Assembly: GCA_029718625.1 (NCBI GenBank)
Contig: CM056380.1
Coordinates: 19,595,923-19,659,922 of the forward strand
Direction of reading: 5' to 3'
Origin: Synaphobranchus kaupii
Lineage: Eukaryota > Chordata > Actinopteri > Anguilliformes > Synaphobranchidae
DNA length: 64,000 nucleotides
Numbering within the stretch: position 1 is the stretch's first letter; every line of letters starts with the position of its first letter. Under the pieces are notes generated by a model, which was not told the DNA's origin, searched no databases, and saw only the letters and a program-made list of their open reading frames with translations. The position numbers and the translations under genes were made by a program. Shown here in pieces: positions 18,694-30,917 of this stretch.

Positions 18694-19359
18694 GAAAGCC
18701 GAATGGCATTTTATTGCTTTTCTAGAAAGCAGTGTTGTGACGTCAAATAGGCATCAGTCTGATTCTCTGCGCAACGTTCCCTAGAGTGGTAGGCTATAAA
18801 TAGGCAGAGGAAACAAGGTCAACAAGAAAACAGCAAACATTAGGTCAATCGTTAGCCGACAGCAACGTGAAGTGAAATAAAAATAATAATAACGGGAGAT
18901 TTTGCAAAAACAAAGCAGAAACTAAATAAGCCCCTCTTCAGTCTGACCGAAGCTAAACGAAAATCGAAATAAAAATAGAAAAGTAAGTAAAAGCAAACCT
19001 ACTTAAAATTCAAAGTTATTCTGACAGGTTCGTTAATTTAGCTAAACCAGCAGCCAATCTATGCCTATAAATGAACATTTTGTTGTTAATATGAGTTCTG
19101 TAACTTATTAAATTGAGTTTGCAGGAAAAGATAATTCTGAATAGAAACCGCTTGACGTGCCTTTACGCATGAATCCAAAAACACATAGATTTTGATTGTA
19201 CCAAAGAACAAATTCAGATAAGGAAAATGACTAATTATGCAGTCGACAATATGCACTCTCGTTATTGTGCTCCTTTGACCGCGTTGATAAGCAAAATAAA
19301 GCGGAACCGGCGGTTGAAGTTTAGAAATAATTTAACCCGGGTCAGCTCCGGTCACCTTC

Positions 19360-19477
19360 GCTCACGGCCATACCACACTGAAAATGCCCGAACTCGTCTG
19401 ATCTCGGAAGCCAAGCAGTGTAGGGCTTGGTTAGTACTTGGATGGGAGACCGCCTGGGAATACTAGGTGCTGTAAGC
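19360..19477 (+). rRNA. 5S rRNA, type A (unit 13)
   Basis: Consensus type A. Confidence 0.95.
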
Positions 19478-19720
19478 ATTTTTAAAAGTTTTGTTTTCCG
19501 TTTTCGCACGCGATGGGGCTGTTCGCCGAGGTAAAAGGTGGAAACTATCACTGTATTATTCACAATGATGAAAATTAAACGTCTTCGTATCCTAATTATG
19601 CAGTGGACAATATTCACTCTCGTAATTTTGCTCCTTTGACCGCGTTGATAAGCAAAATTAAACGGAACCGGCGGTTGACGTTTAGAAACAATTTAACCCG
19701 GGTCAGCTCAGAGCAACTTC

Positions 19721-19838
19721 GCTCACGGCCATACCACACTGAAAGAGCCCGAACTCGTCCGATCTCGGAAGCCAAACAGTGTAGGGCCTGGTTAGTACTT
19801 GGATGGGAGACCGCCTGGGAATACTAGGTGCTGTAAGC
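19721..19838 (+). rRNA. 5S rRNA, type B (unit 13)
   Basis: Consensus type B. Confidence 0.95.
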
Positions 19839-20075
19839 ATTTTTAAAAGTTTTGTTTTCCGTTTTCGCACGCGATGGGGCTGTTCGCCGAGGTAAAAGGT
19901 GGAAACTATCACTGTATTATTCACAATGATGATAATTAAACGTATCCTAATTATGCAGTCGATAATATGCACTCTCGTAATTGTGCTCCTTTGACCGCGT
20001 TGATAAACAGAATTAAGCGGAACCGGCGTTTGAAATTTAGAAACAATTTAACCCGGGTCAGCTCATTTCACCTTT

Positions 20076-20112
20076 GCTCACGGCCATCCCACACTGAAAA
20101 GGCCCGAACCCG
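20076..20112 (+). pseudogene. Truncated 5S rRNA (unit 13)
   Basis: Consensus 37-nt fragment. Confidence 0.88.
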
Positions 20113-20137
20113 AGCTGTATTGTGATAGCGCATTTTC

Positions 20138-20275
20138 AAAACTCAAGTGTCATCGATTGCAGTGCGCATTAGGTGTAAACGACAATTCGGCAGCTCAGAG
20201 CACCTGTCCTCAAGCGATCCGCTAGCCTCAGCCTTTCAGTAGCTTGGATGACAGGCTCACGCCACCGCGCCCAGC
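20138..20275 (-). ncRNA. SRP Alu-domain-like RNA (unit 13)
   Basis: Consensus copy; CRE at 20320-20327. Confidence 0.7.
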
Positions 20276-20941
20276 GAAAGCCGAATGGCATTTTATTGCT
20301 TTTCTAGAAAGCAGTGTTGTGACGTCAAATAGGCATCAGTCTGATTCTCTGCGCAACGTTCCCTAGAGTGGTAGGCTATAAATAGGCAGAGGAAACAAGG
20401 TCAACAAGAAAACAGCAAACATTAGGTCAATCGTTAGCCGACAGCAACGTGAAGTGAAATAAAAATAATAATAACGGGAGATTTTGCAAAAACAAAGCAG
20501 AAACTAAATAAGCCCCTCTTCAGTCTGACCGAAGCTAAACGAAAATCGAAATAAAAATAGAAAAGTAAGTAAAAGCAAACCTACTTAAAATTCAAAGTTA
20601 TTCTGACAGGTTCGTTAATTTAGCTAAACCAGCAGCCAATCTATGCCTATAAATGAACATTTTGTTGTTAATATGAGTTCTGTAACTTATTAAATTGAGT
20701 TTGCAGGAAAAGATAATTCTGAATAGAAACCGCTTGACGTGCCTTTACGCATGAATCCAAAAACACATAGATTTTGATTGTACCAAAGAACAAATTCAGA
20801 TAAGGAAAATGACTAATTATGCAGTCGACAATATGCACTCTCGTTATTGTGCTCCTTTGACCGCGTTGATAAGCAAAATAAAGCGGAACCGGCGGTTGAA
20901 GTGTAGAAATAATTTAACCCGGGTCAGCTCCGGTCACCTTC

Positions 20942-21059
20942 GCTCACGGCCATACCACACTGAAAATGCCCGAACTCGTCTCATCTCGGAAGCCAAGCAG
21001 TGTAGGGCTTGGTTAGTACTTGGATGGGAGACCGCCTGGGAATACTAGGTGCTGTAAGC
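20942..21059 (+). rRNA. 5S rRNA, type A (unit 14)
   Basis: Type A with G41C (20982) in the normally invariant GATC of the loop C/helix III region; seen only here. Confidence 0.92.
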
Positions 21060-21302
21060 ATTTTTAAAAGTTTTGTTTTCCGTTTTCGCACGCGATGGGG
21101 CTGTTCGCCGAGGTAAAAGGTGGAAACTATCACTGTATTATTCACAATGATGATAATTAAACGTCTTCGTATCCTAATTATGCAGTGGACAATATTCACT
21201 CTCGTAATTTTGCTCCTTTGACCGCGTTGATAAGCAAAATTAAACGGAACCGGCGGTTGACGTTTAGAAACAATTTAACCCGGGTCTGCTCAGGGCAACT
21301 TC

Positions 21303-21420
21303 GCTCACGGCCATACCACACTGAAAGAGCCCGAACTCGTCCGATCTCGGAAGCCAAACAGTGTAGGGCCTGGTTAGTACTTGGATGGGAGACCGCCTGG
21401 GAATACTAGGTGCTGTAAGC
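21303..21420 (+). rRNA. 5S rRNA, type B (unit 14)
   Basis: Consensus type B. Its upstream flank reads TCTGCTCAGGGC instead of TCAGCTCAGAGC, as in units 15 and 16. Confidence 0.95.
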
Positions 21421-21657
21421 ATTTTTAAAAGTTTTGTTTTCCGTTTTCGCACGCGATGGGGCTGTTCGCCGAGGTAAAAGGTGGAAACTATCACTGTATT
21501 ATTCACAATGATGATAATTAAACGTATCCTAATTATGCAGTCGATAATATGCACTCTCGTAATTGTGCTCCTTTGACCGCGTTGATAAACAGAATTAAGC
21601 GGAACCGGCGTTTGAAATTTAGAAACAATTTAACCCGGGTCAGCTCATTTCACCTTT

Positions 21658-21694
21658 GCTCACGGCCATCCCACACTGAAAAGGCCCGAACCCG
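21658..21694 (+). pseudogene. Truncated 5S rRNA (unit 14)
   Basis: Consensus 37-nt fragment. Confidence 0.88.
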
Positions 21695-21719
21695 AGCTGT
21701 ATTGTGATAGCGCATTTTC

Positions 21720-21857
21720 AAAACTCAAGTGTCATCGATTGCAGTGCGCATTAGGTGTAAACGACAATTCGGCAGCTCAGAGCACCTGTCCTCAAGCGAT
21801 CCGCTAGCCTCAGCCTTTCAGTAGCTTGGATGACAGGCTCACGCCACCGCGCCCAGC
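21720..21857 (-). ncRNA. SRP Alu-domain-like RNA (unit 14)
   Basis: Consensus copy; CRE at 21902-21909. Confidence 0.7.
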
Positions 21858-22523
21858 GAAAGCCGAATGGCATTTTATTGCTTTTCTAGAAAGCAGTGTT
21901 GTGACGTCAAATAGGCATCAGTCTGATTCTCTGCGCAACGTTCCCTAGAGTGGTAGGCTATAAATAGGCAGAGGAAACAAGGTCAACAAGAAAACAGCAA
22001 ACATTAGGTCAATCGTTAGCCGACAGCAACGTGAAGTGAAATAAAAATAATAATAACGGGAGATTTTGCAAAAACAAAGCAGAAACTAAATAAGCCCCTC
22101 TTCAGTCTGACCGAAGCTAAACGAAAATCGAAATAAAAATAGAAAAGTAAGTAAAAGCAAACCTACTTAAAATTCAAAGTTATTCTGACAGGTTCGTTAA
22201 TTTAGCTAAACCAGCAGCCATTCTATGCCTATAAATGAACATTTTGTTGTTAATATGAGTTATGTAACTTATTAAATTGAGTTTGCAGGAAAAGATAATT
22301 CTGAATAGAAACCGCTTCACGTGCCTTTACGCATGAATCCAAACACACATAGATTTTGATTGTACCAAAGAACAAATTCAGATAAGGAAAATGACTAATT
22401 ATGCAGTCGACAATATGCACTCTCGTTATTGTGCTCCTTTGACCGCGTTGATAAGCAAAATAAAGCGGAACCGGCGGTTGAAGTGTAGAAATAATTTAAC
22501 CCGGGTCAGCTCCGGTCACCTTC

Positions 22524-22641
22524 GCTCACGGCCATACCACACTGAAAATGCCCGAACTCGTCTGATCTCGGAAGCCAAGCAGTGTAGGGCTTGGTTAGTA
22601 CTTGGATGGGAGACCGCCTGGGAATACTAGGTGCTGTAAGC
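22524..22641 (+). rRNA. 5S rRNA, type A (unit 15)
   Basis: Consensus type A. Confidence 0.95.
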
Positions 22642-22884
22642 ATTTTTAAAAGTTTTGTTTTCCGTTTTCGCACGCGATGGGGCTGTTCGCCGAGGTAAAA
22701 GGTGGAAACTATCACTGTATTATTCACAATGATGATAATTAAACGTCTTCGTATCCTAATTATGCAGTGGACAATATTCACTCTCGTAATTTTGCTCCTT
22801 TGACCGCGTTGATAAGCAAAATTAAACGGAACCGGCGGTTGACGTTTAGAAACAATTTAACCCGGGTCTGCTCAGGGCAACTTC

Positions 22885-23002
22885 GCTCACGGCCATACCA
22901 CACTGAAAGAGCCCGAACTCGTCCGATCTCGGAAGCCAAACAGTGTAGGGCCTGGTTAGTACTTGGATGGGAGACCGCCTGGGAATACTAGGTGCTGTAA
23001 GC
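22885..23002 (+). rRNA. 5S rRNA, type B (unit 15)
   Basis: Consensus type B with the TCTGCTCAGGGC flank. Confidence 0.95.
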
Positions 23003-23239
23003 ATTTTTAAAAGTTTTGTTTTCCGTTTTCGCACGCGATGGGGCTGTTCGCCGAGGTAAAAGGTGGAAACTATCACTGTATTATTCACAATGATGATAAT
23101 TAAACGTATCCTAATTATGCAGTCGATAATATGCACTCTCGTAATTGTGCTCCTTTGACCGCGTTGATAAACAGAATTAAGCGGAACCGGCGTTTGAAAT
23201 TTAGAAACAATTTAACCCGGGTCAGCTCATTTCACCTTT

Positions 23240-23276
23240 GCTCACGGCCATCCCACACTGAAAAGGCCCGAACCCG
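23240..23276 (+). pseudogene. Truncated 5S rRNA (unit 15)
   Basis: Consensus 37-nt fragment. Confidence 0.88.
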
Positions 23277-23301
23277 AGCTGTATTGTGATAGCGCATTTT
23301 C

Positions 23302-23439
23302 AAAACTCAAGTGTCATCGATTGCAGTGCGCATTAGGTGTAAACGACAATTCGGCAGCTCAGAGCACCTGTCCTCAAGCGATCCGCTAGCCTCAGCCTTT
23401 CAGTAGCTTGGATGACAGGCTCACGCCACCGCGCCCAGC
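23302..23439 (-). ncRNA. SRP Alu-domain-like RNA (unit 15)
   Basis: Consensus copy; CRE at 23484-23491. Confidence 0.7.
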
Positions 23440-24105
23440 GAAAGCCGAATGGCATTTTATTGCTTTTCTAGAAAGCAGTGTTGTGACGTCAAATAGGCAT
23501 CAGTCTGATTCTCTGCGCAACGTTCCCTAGAGTGGTAGGCTATAAATAGGCAGAGGAAACAAGGTCAACAAGAAAACAGCAAACATTAGGTCAATCGTTA
23601 GCCGACAGCAACGTGAAGTGAAATAAAAATAATAATAACGGGAGATTTTGCAAAAACAAAGCAGAAACTAAATAAGCCCCTCTTCAGTCTGACCGAAGCT
23701 AAACGAAAATCGAAATAAAAATAGAAAAGTAAGTAAAAGCAAACCTACTTAAAATTCAAAGTTATTCTGACAGGTTCGTTAATTTAGCTAAACCAGCAGC
23801 CATTCTATGCCTATAAATGAACATTTTGTTGTTAATATGAGTTATGTAACTTATTAAATTGAGTTTGCAGGAAAAGATAATTCTGAATAGAAACCGCTTC
23901 ACGTGCCTTTACGCATGAATCCAAACACACATAGATTTTGATTGTACCAAAGAACAAATTCAGATAAGGAAAATGACTAATTATGCAGTCGACAATATGC
24001 ACTCTCGTTATTGTGCTCCTTTGACCGCGTTGATAAGCAAAATAAAGCGGAACCGGCGGTTGAAGTTTAGAAATAATTTAACCCGGGTCAGCTCCGGTCA
24101 CCTTC

Positions 24106-24223
24106 GCTCACGGCCATACCACACTGAAAATGCCCGAACTCGTCTGATCTCGGAAGCCAAGCAGTGTAGGGCTTGGTTAGTACTTGGATGGGAGACCGCC
24201 TGGGAATACTAGGTGCGGTAAGC
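24106..24223 (+). rRNA. 5S rRNA, type A (unit 16)
   Basis: Type A with T112G (24217), which turns the G7-U112 wobble of helix I into G-G. Confidence 0.92.
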
Positions 24224-24464
24224 ATTTTTAAAAGTTTTGTTTTCCGTTTTCGCACGCGATGGGGCTGTTCGCCGAGGTAAAAGGTGGAAACTATCACTGT
24301 ATTATTCACAATGATGATAATTAAACGTCTTCGTATCCTAACTATGCAGTGGACAATATTCACTCGTAATTTTGCTCCTTTGACCGCGTTGATAAGCAAA
24401 ATTAAACGGAACCGGCGGTTGACGTTTAGAAACAATTTAACCCGGGTCTGCTCAGGGCAACTTC

Positions 24465-24582
24465 GCTCACGGCCATACCACACTGAAAGAGCCCGAACTC
24501 GTCCGATCTCGGAAGCCAAACAGTGTAGGGCCTGGTTAGTACTTGGATGGGAGACCGCCTGGGAATACTAGGTGCTGTAAGC
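24465..24582 (+). rRNA. 5S rRNA, type B (unit 16)
   Basis: The type B body is normal, but the stop run is lost: GCATTAAAAG replaces GCAT5AAAAG. The next TTTT is 9 nt after the gene, so a slightly longer transcript is expected. A 2-bp deletion (CTC to C in CACTCTCG) lies about 100 bp upstream. Confidence 0.92.
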
Positions 24583-24816
24583 ATTAAAAGTTTTGTTTTC
24601 CGTTTTCGCACGCGATGGGGCTGTTCGCCGAGGTAAAAGGTGGAAACTATCACTGTATTATTCACAATGATGATAATTAAACGTATCCTAATTATGCAGT
24701 CGATAATATGCACTCTCGTAATTGTGCTCCTTTGACCGCGTTGATAAACAGAATTAAGCGGAACCGGCGTTTGAAATTTAGAAACAATTTAACCCGGGTC
24801 AGCTCATTTCACCTTT

Positions 24817-24853
24817 GCTCACGGCCATCCCACACTGAAAAGGCCCGAACCCG
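24817..24853 (+). pseudogene. Truncated 5S rRNA (unit 16)
   Basis: Consensus 37-nt fragment. Confidence 0.88.
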
Positions 24854-24878
24854 AGCTGTATTGTGATAGCGCATTTTC

Positions 24879-25016
24879 AAAACTCAAGTGTCATCGATTG
24901 CAGTGCGCATTAGGTGTAAACGACAATTCGGCAGCTCAGAGCACCTGTCCTCAAGCGATCCGCTAGCCTCAGCCTTTCAGTAGCTTGGATGACAGGCTCA
25001 CGCCACCGCGCCCAGC
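24879..25016 (-). ncRNA. SRP Alu-domain-like RNA (unit 16)
   Basis: Consensus copy; CRE at 25061-25068. Confidence 0.7.
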
Positions 25017-25139
25017 GAAAGCCGAATGGCATTTTATTGCTTTTCTAGAAAGCAGTGTTGTGACGTCAAATAGGCATCAGTCTGATTCTCTGCGCAACGT
25101 TCCCTAGAGTGGTAGGCTATAAATAGGCAGAGGAAACAA

Positions 25140-25157
25140 GGTCAACAAGGTCAACAA
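25140..25157 (+). repeat. GGTCAACAA tandem pair (unit 16)
   Basis: Two copies of the 9-bp motif; last such pair in the window. Confidence 0.9.
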
Positions 25158-25691
25158 GAAAACAGCAAACATTAGGTCAATCGTTAGCCGACAGCAACGT
25201 GAAGTGAAATAAAAATAATAATAACGGGAGATTTTGCAAAAACAAAGCAGAAACTAAATAAGCCCCTCTTCAGTCTGACCGAAGCTAAACGAAAATCGAA
25301 ATAAAAATAGAAAAGTAAGTAAAAGCAAACCTACTTAAAATTCAAAGTTATTCTGACAGGTTCGTTAATTTAGCTAAACCAGCAGCCAATCTATGCCTAT
25401 AAATGAACATTTTGTTGTTAATATGAGTTCTGTAACTTATTAAATTGAGTTTGCAGGAAAAGATAATTCTGAATAGAAACCGCTTGACGTGCCTTTACGC
25501 ATGAATCCAAAAACACATAGATTTTGATTGTACCAAAGAACAAATTCAGATAAGGAAAATGACTAATTATGCAGTCGACAATATGCACTCTCGTTATTGT
25601 GCTCCTTTGACCGCGTTGATAAGCAAAATAAAGCGGAACCGGCGGTTGAAGTGTAGAAATAATTTAACCCGGGTCAGCTCCGGTCACCTTC

Positions 25692-25809
25692 GCTCACGGC
25701 CATACCACACTGAAAATGCCCGAACTCGTCTGATCTCGGAAGCCAAGCAGTGTAGAGCTTGGTTAGTACTTGGATGGGAGACCGCCTGGGAATACTAGGT
25801 GCTGTAAGC
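25692..25809 (+). rRNA. 5S rRNA, type A (unit 17)
   Basis: Type A with G65A (25756) at the base of helix II, shared with unit 19. Confidence 0.93.
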
Positions 25810-26052
25810 ATTTTTAAAAGTTTTGTTTTCCGTTTTCGCACGCGATGGGGCTGTTCGCCGAGGTAAAAGGTGGAAACTATCACTGTATTATTCACAATGA
25901 TGATAATTAAACGTCTTCGTATCCTAATTATGCAGTGGACAATATTCACTCTCGTAATTTTGCTCCTTTGACCGCGTTGATAAGCAAAATTAAACGGAAC
26001 CGGCGGTTGACGTTTAGAAACAATTTAACCCGGGTCAGCTCAGAGCAACTTA

Positions 26053-26170
26053 GCTCACGGCCATACCACACTGAAAGAGCCCGAACTCGTCCGATCTCGG
26101 AAGCCAAACAGTGTAGGGCCTGGTTAGTACTTGGATGGGAGACCGCCTGGGAATACTAGGTGCTGTAAGC
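26053..26170 (+). rRNA. 5S rRNA, type B (unit 17)
   Basis: Consensus body; the base at -1 is A instead of C (26052). Confidence 0.95.
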
Positions 26171-26407
26171 ATTTTTAAAAGTTTTGTTTTCCGTTTTCGC
26201 ACGCGATGGGGCTGTTCGCCGAGGTAAAAGGTGGAAACTATCACTGTATTATTCACAATGATGATAATTAAACGTATCCTAATTATGCAGTCGATAATAT
26301 GCACTCTCGTAATTGTGCTCCTTTGACCGCGTTGATAAACAGAATTAAGCGGAACCGGCGTTTGAAATTTAGAAACAATTTAACCCGGGTCAGCTCATTT
26401 CACCTTT

Positions 26408-26444
26408 GCTCACGGCCATCCCACACTGAAAAGGCCCGAACCCG
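26408..26444 (+). pseudogene. Truncated 5S rRNA (unit 17)
   Basis: Consensus 37-nt fragment. Confidence 0.88.
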
Positions 26445-26469
26445 AGCTGTATTGTGATAGCGCATTTTC

Positions 26470-26607
26470 AAAACTCAAGTGTCATCGATTGCAGTGCGCA
26501 TTAGGTGTAAACGACAATTCGGCAGCTCAGAGCACCTGTCCTCAAGCGATCCGCTAGCCTCAGCCTTTCAGTAGCTTGGATGACAGGCTCACGCCACCGC
26601 GCCCAGC
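26470..26607 (-). ncRNA. SRP Alu-domain-like RNA (unit 17)
   Basis: Consensus copy; CRE at 26652-26659. Confidence 0.7.
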
Positions 26608-27273
26608 GAAAGCCGAATGGCATTTTATTGCTTTTCTAGAAAGCAGTGTTGTGACGTCAAATAGGCATCAGTCTGATTCTCTGCGCAACGTTCCCTAGAG
26701 TGGTAGGCTATAAATAGGCAGAGGAAACAAGGTCAACAAGAAAACAGCAAACATTAGGTCAATCGTTAGCCGACAGCAACGTGAAGTGAAATAAAAATAA
26801 TAATAACGGGAGATTTTGCAAAAACAAAGCAGAAACTAAATAAGCCCCTCTTCAGTCTGACCGAAGCTAAACGAAAATCGAAATAAAAATAGAAAAGTAA
26901 GTAAAAGCAAACCTACTTAAAATTCAAAGTTATTCTGACAGGTTCGTTAATTTAGCTAAACCAGCAGCCAATCTATGCCTATAAATTAACATTTTGTTGT
27001 TAATATGAGTTCTGTAACTTATTAAATTGAGTTTGCAGGAAAAGATAATTCTGAATAGAAACCGCTTGACGTGCCTTTACGCATGAATCCAAAAACACAT
27101 AGATTTTGATTGTACCAAAGAACAAATTCAGATAAGGAAAATGACTAATTATGCAGTCGACAATATGCACTCTCGTTATTGTGCTCCTTTGACCGCGTTG
27201 ATAAGCAAAATAAAGCGGAACCGGCGGTTGAAGTGTAGAAATAATTTAACCCGGGTCAGCTCCGGTCACCTTC

Positions 27274-27391
27274 GCTCACGGCCATACCACACTGAAAATG
27301 CCCGAACTCGTCTGATCTCGGAAGCTAAGCAGTGTAGGGCTTGGTTAGTACTTGGATGGGAGACCGCCTGGGAATACTAGGTGCTGTAAGC
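27274..27391 (+). rRNA. 5S rRNA, type A (unit 18)
   Basis: Type A with C53T (27326), giving AGCTAAGCAG, the form usual in vertebrate box A. The stop run is T6. Confidence 0.94.
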
Positions 27392-27635
27392 ATTTTTTAA
27401 AAGTTTTGTTTTCCGTTTTCGCACGCGATGGGGCTGTTCGCCGAGGTAAAAGGTGGAAACTATCACTGTATTATTCACAATGATGATAATTAAACGTCTT
27501 CGTATCCTAATTATGCAGTGGACAATATCCACTCTCGTAATTTTGCTCCTTTGACCGCGTTGATAAGCAAAATTAAACGGAACCGGCGGTTGACGTTTAG
27601 AAACAATTTAACCCGGGTCAGCTCAAAGCAACTTT

Positions 27636-27753
27636 GCTCACGGCCATACCACACTGAAAGAGCCCGAACTCGTCCGATCTCGGAAGCCAAACAGTGTAGG
27701 GCCTGGTTAGTACTTGGATGGGAGACCGCCTGGGAATACTAGGTGCTGTAAGC
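27636..27753 (+). rRNA. 5S rRNA, type B (unit 18)
   Basis: Consensus body; the flank reads CTCAAAGCAACTTT, as in unit 20. Confidence 0.95.
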
Positions 27754-27990
27754 ATTTTTAAAAGTTTTGTTTTCCGTTTTCGCACGCGATGGGGCTGTTC
27801 GCCGAGGTAAAAGGTGGAAACTATCACTGTATTATTCACAATGATGATAATTAAACGTATCCTAATTATGCAGTCGATAATATGCACTCTCGTAATTGTG
27901 CTCCTTTGACCGCGTTGATAAACAGAATTAAGCGGAACCGGCGTTTGAAATTTAGAAACAATTTAACCCGGGTCAGCTCATTTCACCTTT

Positions 27991-28027
27991 GCTCACGGCC
28001 ATCCCACACTGAAAAGGCCCGAACCCG
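27991..28027 (+). pseudogene. Truncated 5S rRNA (unit 18)
   Basis: Consensus 37-nt fragment. Confidence 0.88.
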
Positions 28028-28052
28028 AGCTGTATTGTGATAGCGCATTTTC

Positions 28053-28190
28053 AAAACTCAAGTGTCATCGATTGCAGTGCGCATTAGGTGTAAACGACAA
28101 TTCGGCAGCTCAGAGCACCTGTCCTCAAGCGATCCGCTAGCCTCAGCCTTTCAGTAGCTTGGATGACAGGCTCACGCCACCGCGCCCAGC
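28053..28190 (-). ncRNA. SRP Alu-domain-like RNA (unit 18)
   Basis: Consensus copy; CRE at 28235-28242. Confidence 0.7.
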
Positions 28191-28856
28191 GAAAGCCGAA
28201 TGGCATTTTATTGCTTTTCTAGAAAGCAGTGTTGTGACGTCAAATAGGCATCAGTCTGATTCTCTGCGCAACGTTCCCTAGAGTGGTAGGCTATAAATAG
28301 GCAGAGGAAACAAGGTCAACAAGAAAACAGCAAACATTAGGTCAATCGTTAGCCGACAGCAACGTGAAGTGAAATAAAAATAATAATAACGGGAGATTTT
28401 GCAAAAACAAAGCAGAAACTAAATAAGCCCCTCTTCAGTCTGACCGAAGCTAAACGAAAATCGAAATAAAAATAGAAAAGTAAGTAAAAGCAAACCTACT
28501 TAAAATTCAAAGTTATTCTGACAGGTTCGTTAATTTAGCTAAACCAGCAGCCAATCTATGCCTATAAATGAACATTTTGTTGTTAATATGAGTTCTGTAA
28601 CTTATTAAATTGAGTTTGCAGGAAAAGATAATTCTGAATAGAAACCGCTTGACGTGCCTTTACGCATGAATCCAAAAACACATAGATTTTGATTGTACCA
28701 AAGAACAAATTCAGATAAGGAAAATGACTAATTATGCAGTCGACAATATGCACTCTCGTTATTGTGCTCCTTTGACCGCGTTGATAAGCAAAATAAAGCG
28801 GAACCGGCGGTTGAAGTGTAGAAATAATTTAACCCGGGTCAGCTCCGGTCACCTTC

Positions 28857-28974
28857 GCTCACGGCCATACCACACTGAAAATGCCCGAACTCGTCTGATC
28901 TCGGAAGCCAAGCAGTGTAGAGCTTGGTTAGTACTTGGATGGGAGACCGCCTGGGAATACTAGGTGCTGTAAGC
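28857..28974 (+). rRNA. 5S rRNA, type A (unit 19)
   Basis: Type A with G65A (28921). Confidence 0.93.
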
Positions 28975-29217
28975 ATTTTTAAAAGTTTTGTTTTCCGTTT
29001 TCGCACGCGATGGGGCTGTTCGCCGAGGTAAAAGGTGGAAACTATCACTGTATTATTCACAATGATGATAATTAAACGTCTTCGTATCCTAATTATGCAG
29101 TGGACAATATTCACTCTCGTAATTTTGCTCCTTTGACCGCGTTGATAAGCAAAATTAAACGGAACCGGCGGTTGACGTTTAGAAACAATTTAACCCGGGT
29201 CAGCTCAGAGCAACTTC

Positions 29218-29335
29218 GCTCACGGCCATACCACACTGAAAGAGCCCGAACTCGTCCGATCTCGGAAGCCAAACAGTGTAGGGCCTGGTTAGTACTTGGA
29301 TGGGAGACCGCCTGGGAATACTAGGTGCTGTAAGC
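29218..29335 (+). rRNA. 5S rRNA, type B (unit 19)
   Basis: Consensus type B. Confidence 0.95.
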
Positions 29336-29572
29336 ATTTTTAAAAGTTTTGTTTTCCGTTTTCGCACGCGATGGGGCTGTTCGCCGAGGTAAAAGGTGGA
29401 AACTATCACTGTATTATTCACAATGATGATAATTAAACGTATCCTAATTATGCAGTCGATAATATGCACTCTCGTAATTGTGCTCCTTTGACCGCGTTGA
29501 TAAACAGAATTAAGCGGAACCGGCGTTTGAAATTTAGAAACAATTTAACCCGGGTCAGCTCATTTCACCTTT

Positions 29573-29609
29573 GCTCACGGCCATCCCACACTGAAAAGGC
29601 CCGAACCCG
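29573..29609 (+). pseudogene. Truncated 5S rRNA (unit 19)
   Basis: Consensus 37-nt fragment. Confidence 0.88.
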
Positions 29610-29634
29610 AGCTGTATTGTGATAGCGCATTTTC

Positions 29635-29772
29635 AAAACTCAAGTGTCATCGATTGCAGTGCGCATTAGGTGTAAACGACAATTCGGCAGCTCAGAGCAC
29701 CTGTCCTCAAGCGATCCGCTAGCCTCAGCCTTTCAGTAGCTTGGATGACAGGCTCACGCCACCGCGCCCAGC
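29635..29772 (-). ncRNA. SRP Alu-domain-like RNA (unit 19)
   Basis: Consensus copy; CRE at 29817-29824. Confidence 0.7.
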
Positions 29773-30438
29773 GAAAGCCGAATGGCATTTTATTGCTTTT
29801 CTAGAAAGCAGTGTTGTGACGTCAAATAGGCATCAGTCTGATTCTCTGCGCAACGTTCCCTAGAGTGGTAGGCTATAAATAGGCAGAGGAAACAAGGTCA
29901 ACAAGAAAACAGCAAACATTAGGTCAATCGTTAGCCGACAGCAACGTGAAGTGAAATAAAAATAATAATAACGGGAGATTTTGCAAAAACAAAGCAGAAA
30001 CTAAATAAGCCCCTCTTCAGTCTGACCGAAGCTAAACGAAAATCGAAATAAAAATAGAAAAGTAAGTAAAAGCAAACCTACTTAAAATTCAAAGTTATTC
30101 TGACAGGTTCGTTAATTTAGCTAAACCAGCAGCCAATCTATGCCTATAAATTAACATTTTGTTGTTAATATGAGTTCTGTAACTTATTAAATTGAGTTTG
30201 CAGGAAAAGATAATTCTGAATAGAAACCGCTTGACGTGCCTTTACGCATGAATCCAAAAACACATAGATTTTGATTGTACCAAAGAACAAATTCAGATAA
30301 GGAAAATGACTAATTATGCAGTCGACAATATGCACTCTCGTTATTGTGCTCCTTTGACCGCGTTGATAAGCAAAATAAAGCGGAACCGGCGGTTGAAGTG
30401 TAGAAATAATTTAACCCGGGTCAGCTCCGGTCACCTTC

Positions 30439-30556
30439 GCTCACGGCCATACCACACTGAAAATGCCCGAACTCGTCTGATCTCGGAAGCTAAGCAGTGT
30501 AGGGCTTGGTTAGTACTTGGATGGGAGACCGCCTGGGAATACTAGGTGCTGTAAGC
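30439..30556 (+). rRNA. 5S rRNA, type A (unit 20)
   Basis: Type A with C53T (30491), T5 stop. Confidence 0.94.
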
Positions 30557-30799
30557 ATTTTTAAAAGTTTTGTTTTCCGTTTTCGCACGCGATGGGGCTG
30601 TTCGCCGAGGTAAAAGGTGGAAACTATCACTGTATTATTCACAATGATGATAATTAAACGTCTTCGTATCCTAATTATGCAGTGGACAATATCCACTCTC
30701 GTAATTTTGCTCCTTTGACCGCGTTGATAAGCAAAATTAAACGGAACCGGCGGTTGACGTTTAGAAACAATTTAACCCGGGTCAGCTCAAAGCAACTTT

Positions 30800-30917
30800 G
30801 CTCACGGCCATACCACACTGAAAGAGCCCGAACTCGTCCGATCTCGGAAGCCAAACAGTGTAGGGCCTGGTTAGTACTTGGATGGGAGACCGCCTGGGAA
30901 TACTAGGTGCTGTAAGC
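30800..30917 (+). rRNA. 5S rRNA, type B (unit 20)
   Basis: Consensus body with the CTCAAAGCAACTTT flank. Confidence 0.95.

Larger units (their letters stand above)
15487..20981 (+). repeat. Long direct duplicate of 1-5495
   Basis: This stretch matches 1-5495 at a constant offset of 15,486 bp. It carries the same rare variants (A58T, G87A, the TAAATGG spacer, the short unit, the CACGTG form, the 9-bp pair). By eye the first mismatch is 5496 versus 20982. The match runs off the left window edge, so the true start is unknown. Confidence 0.85.
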
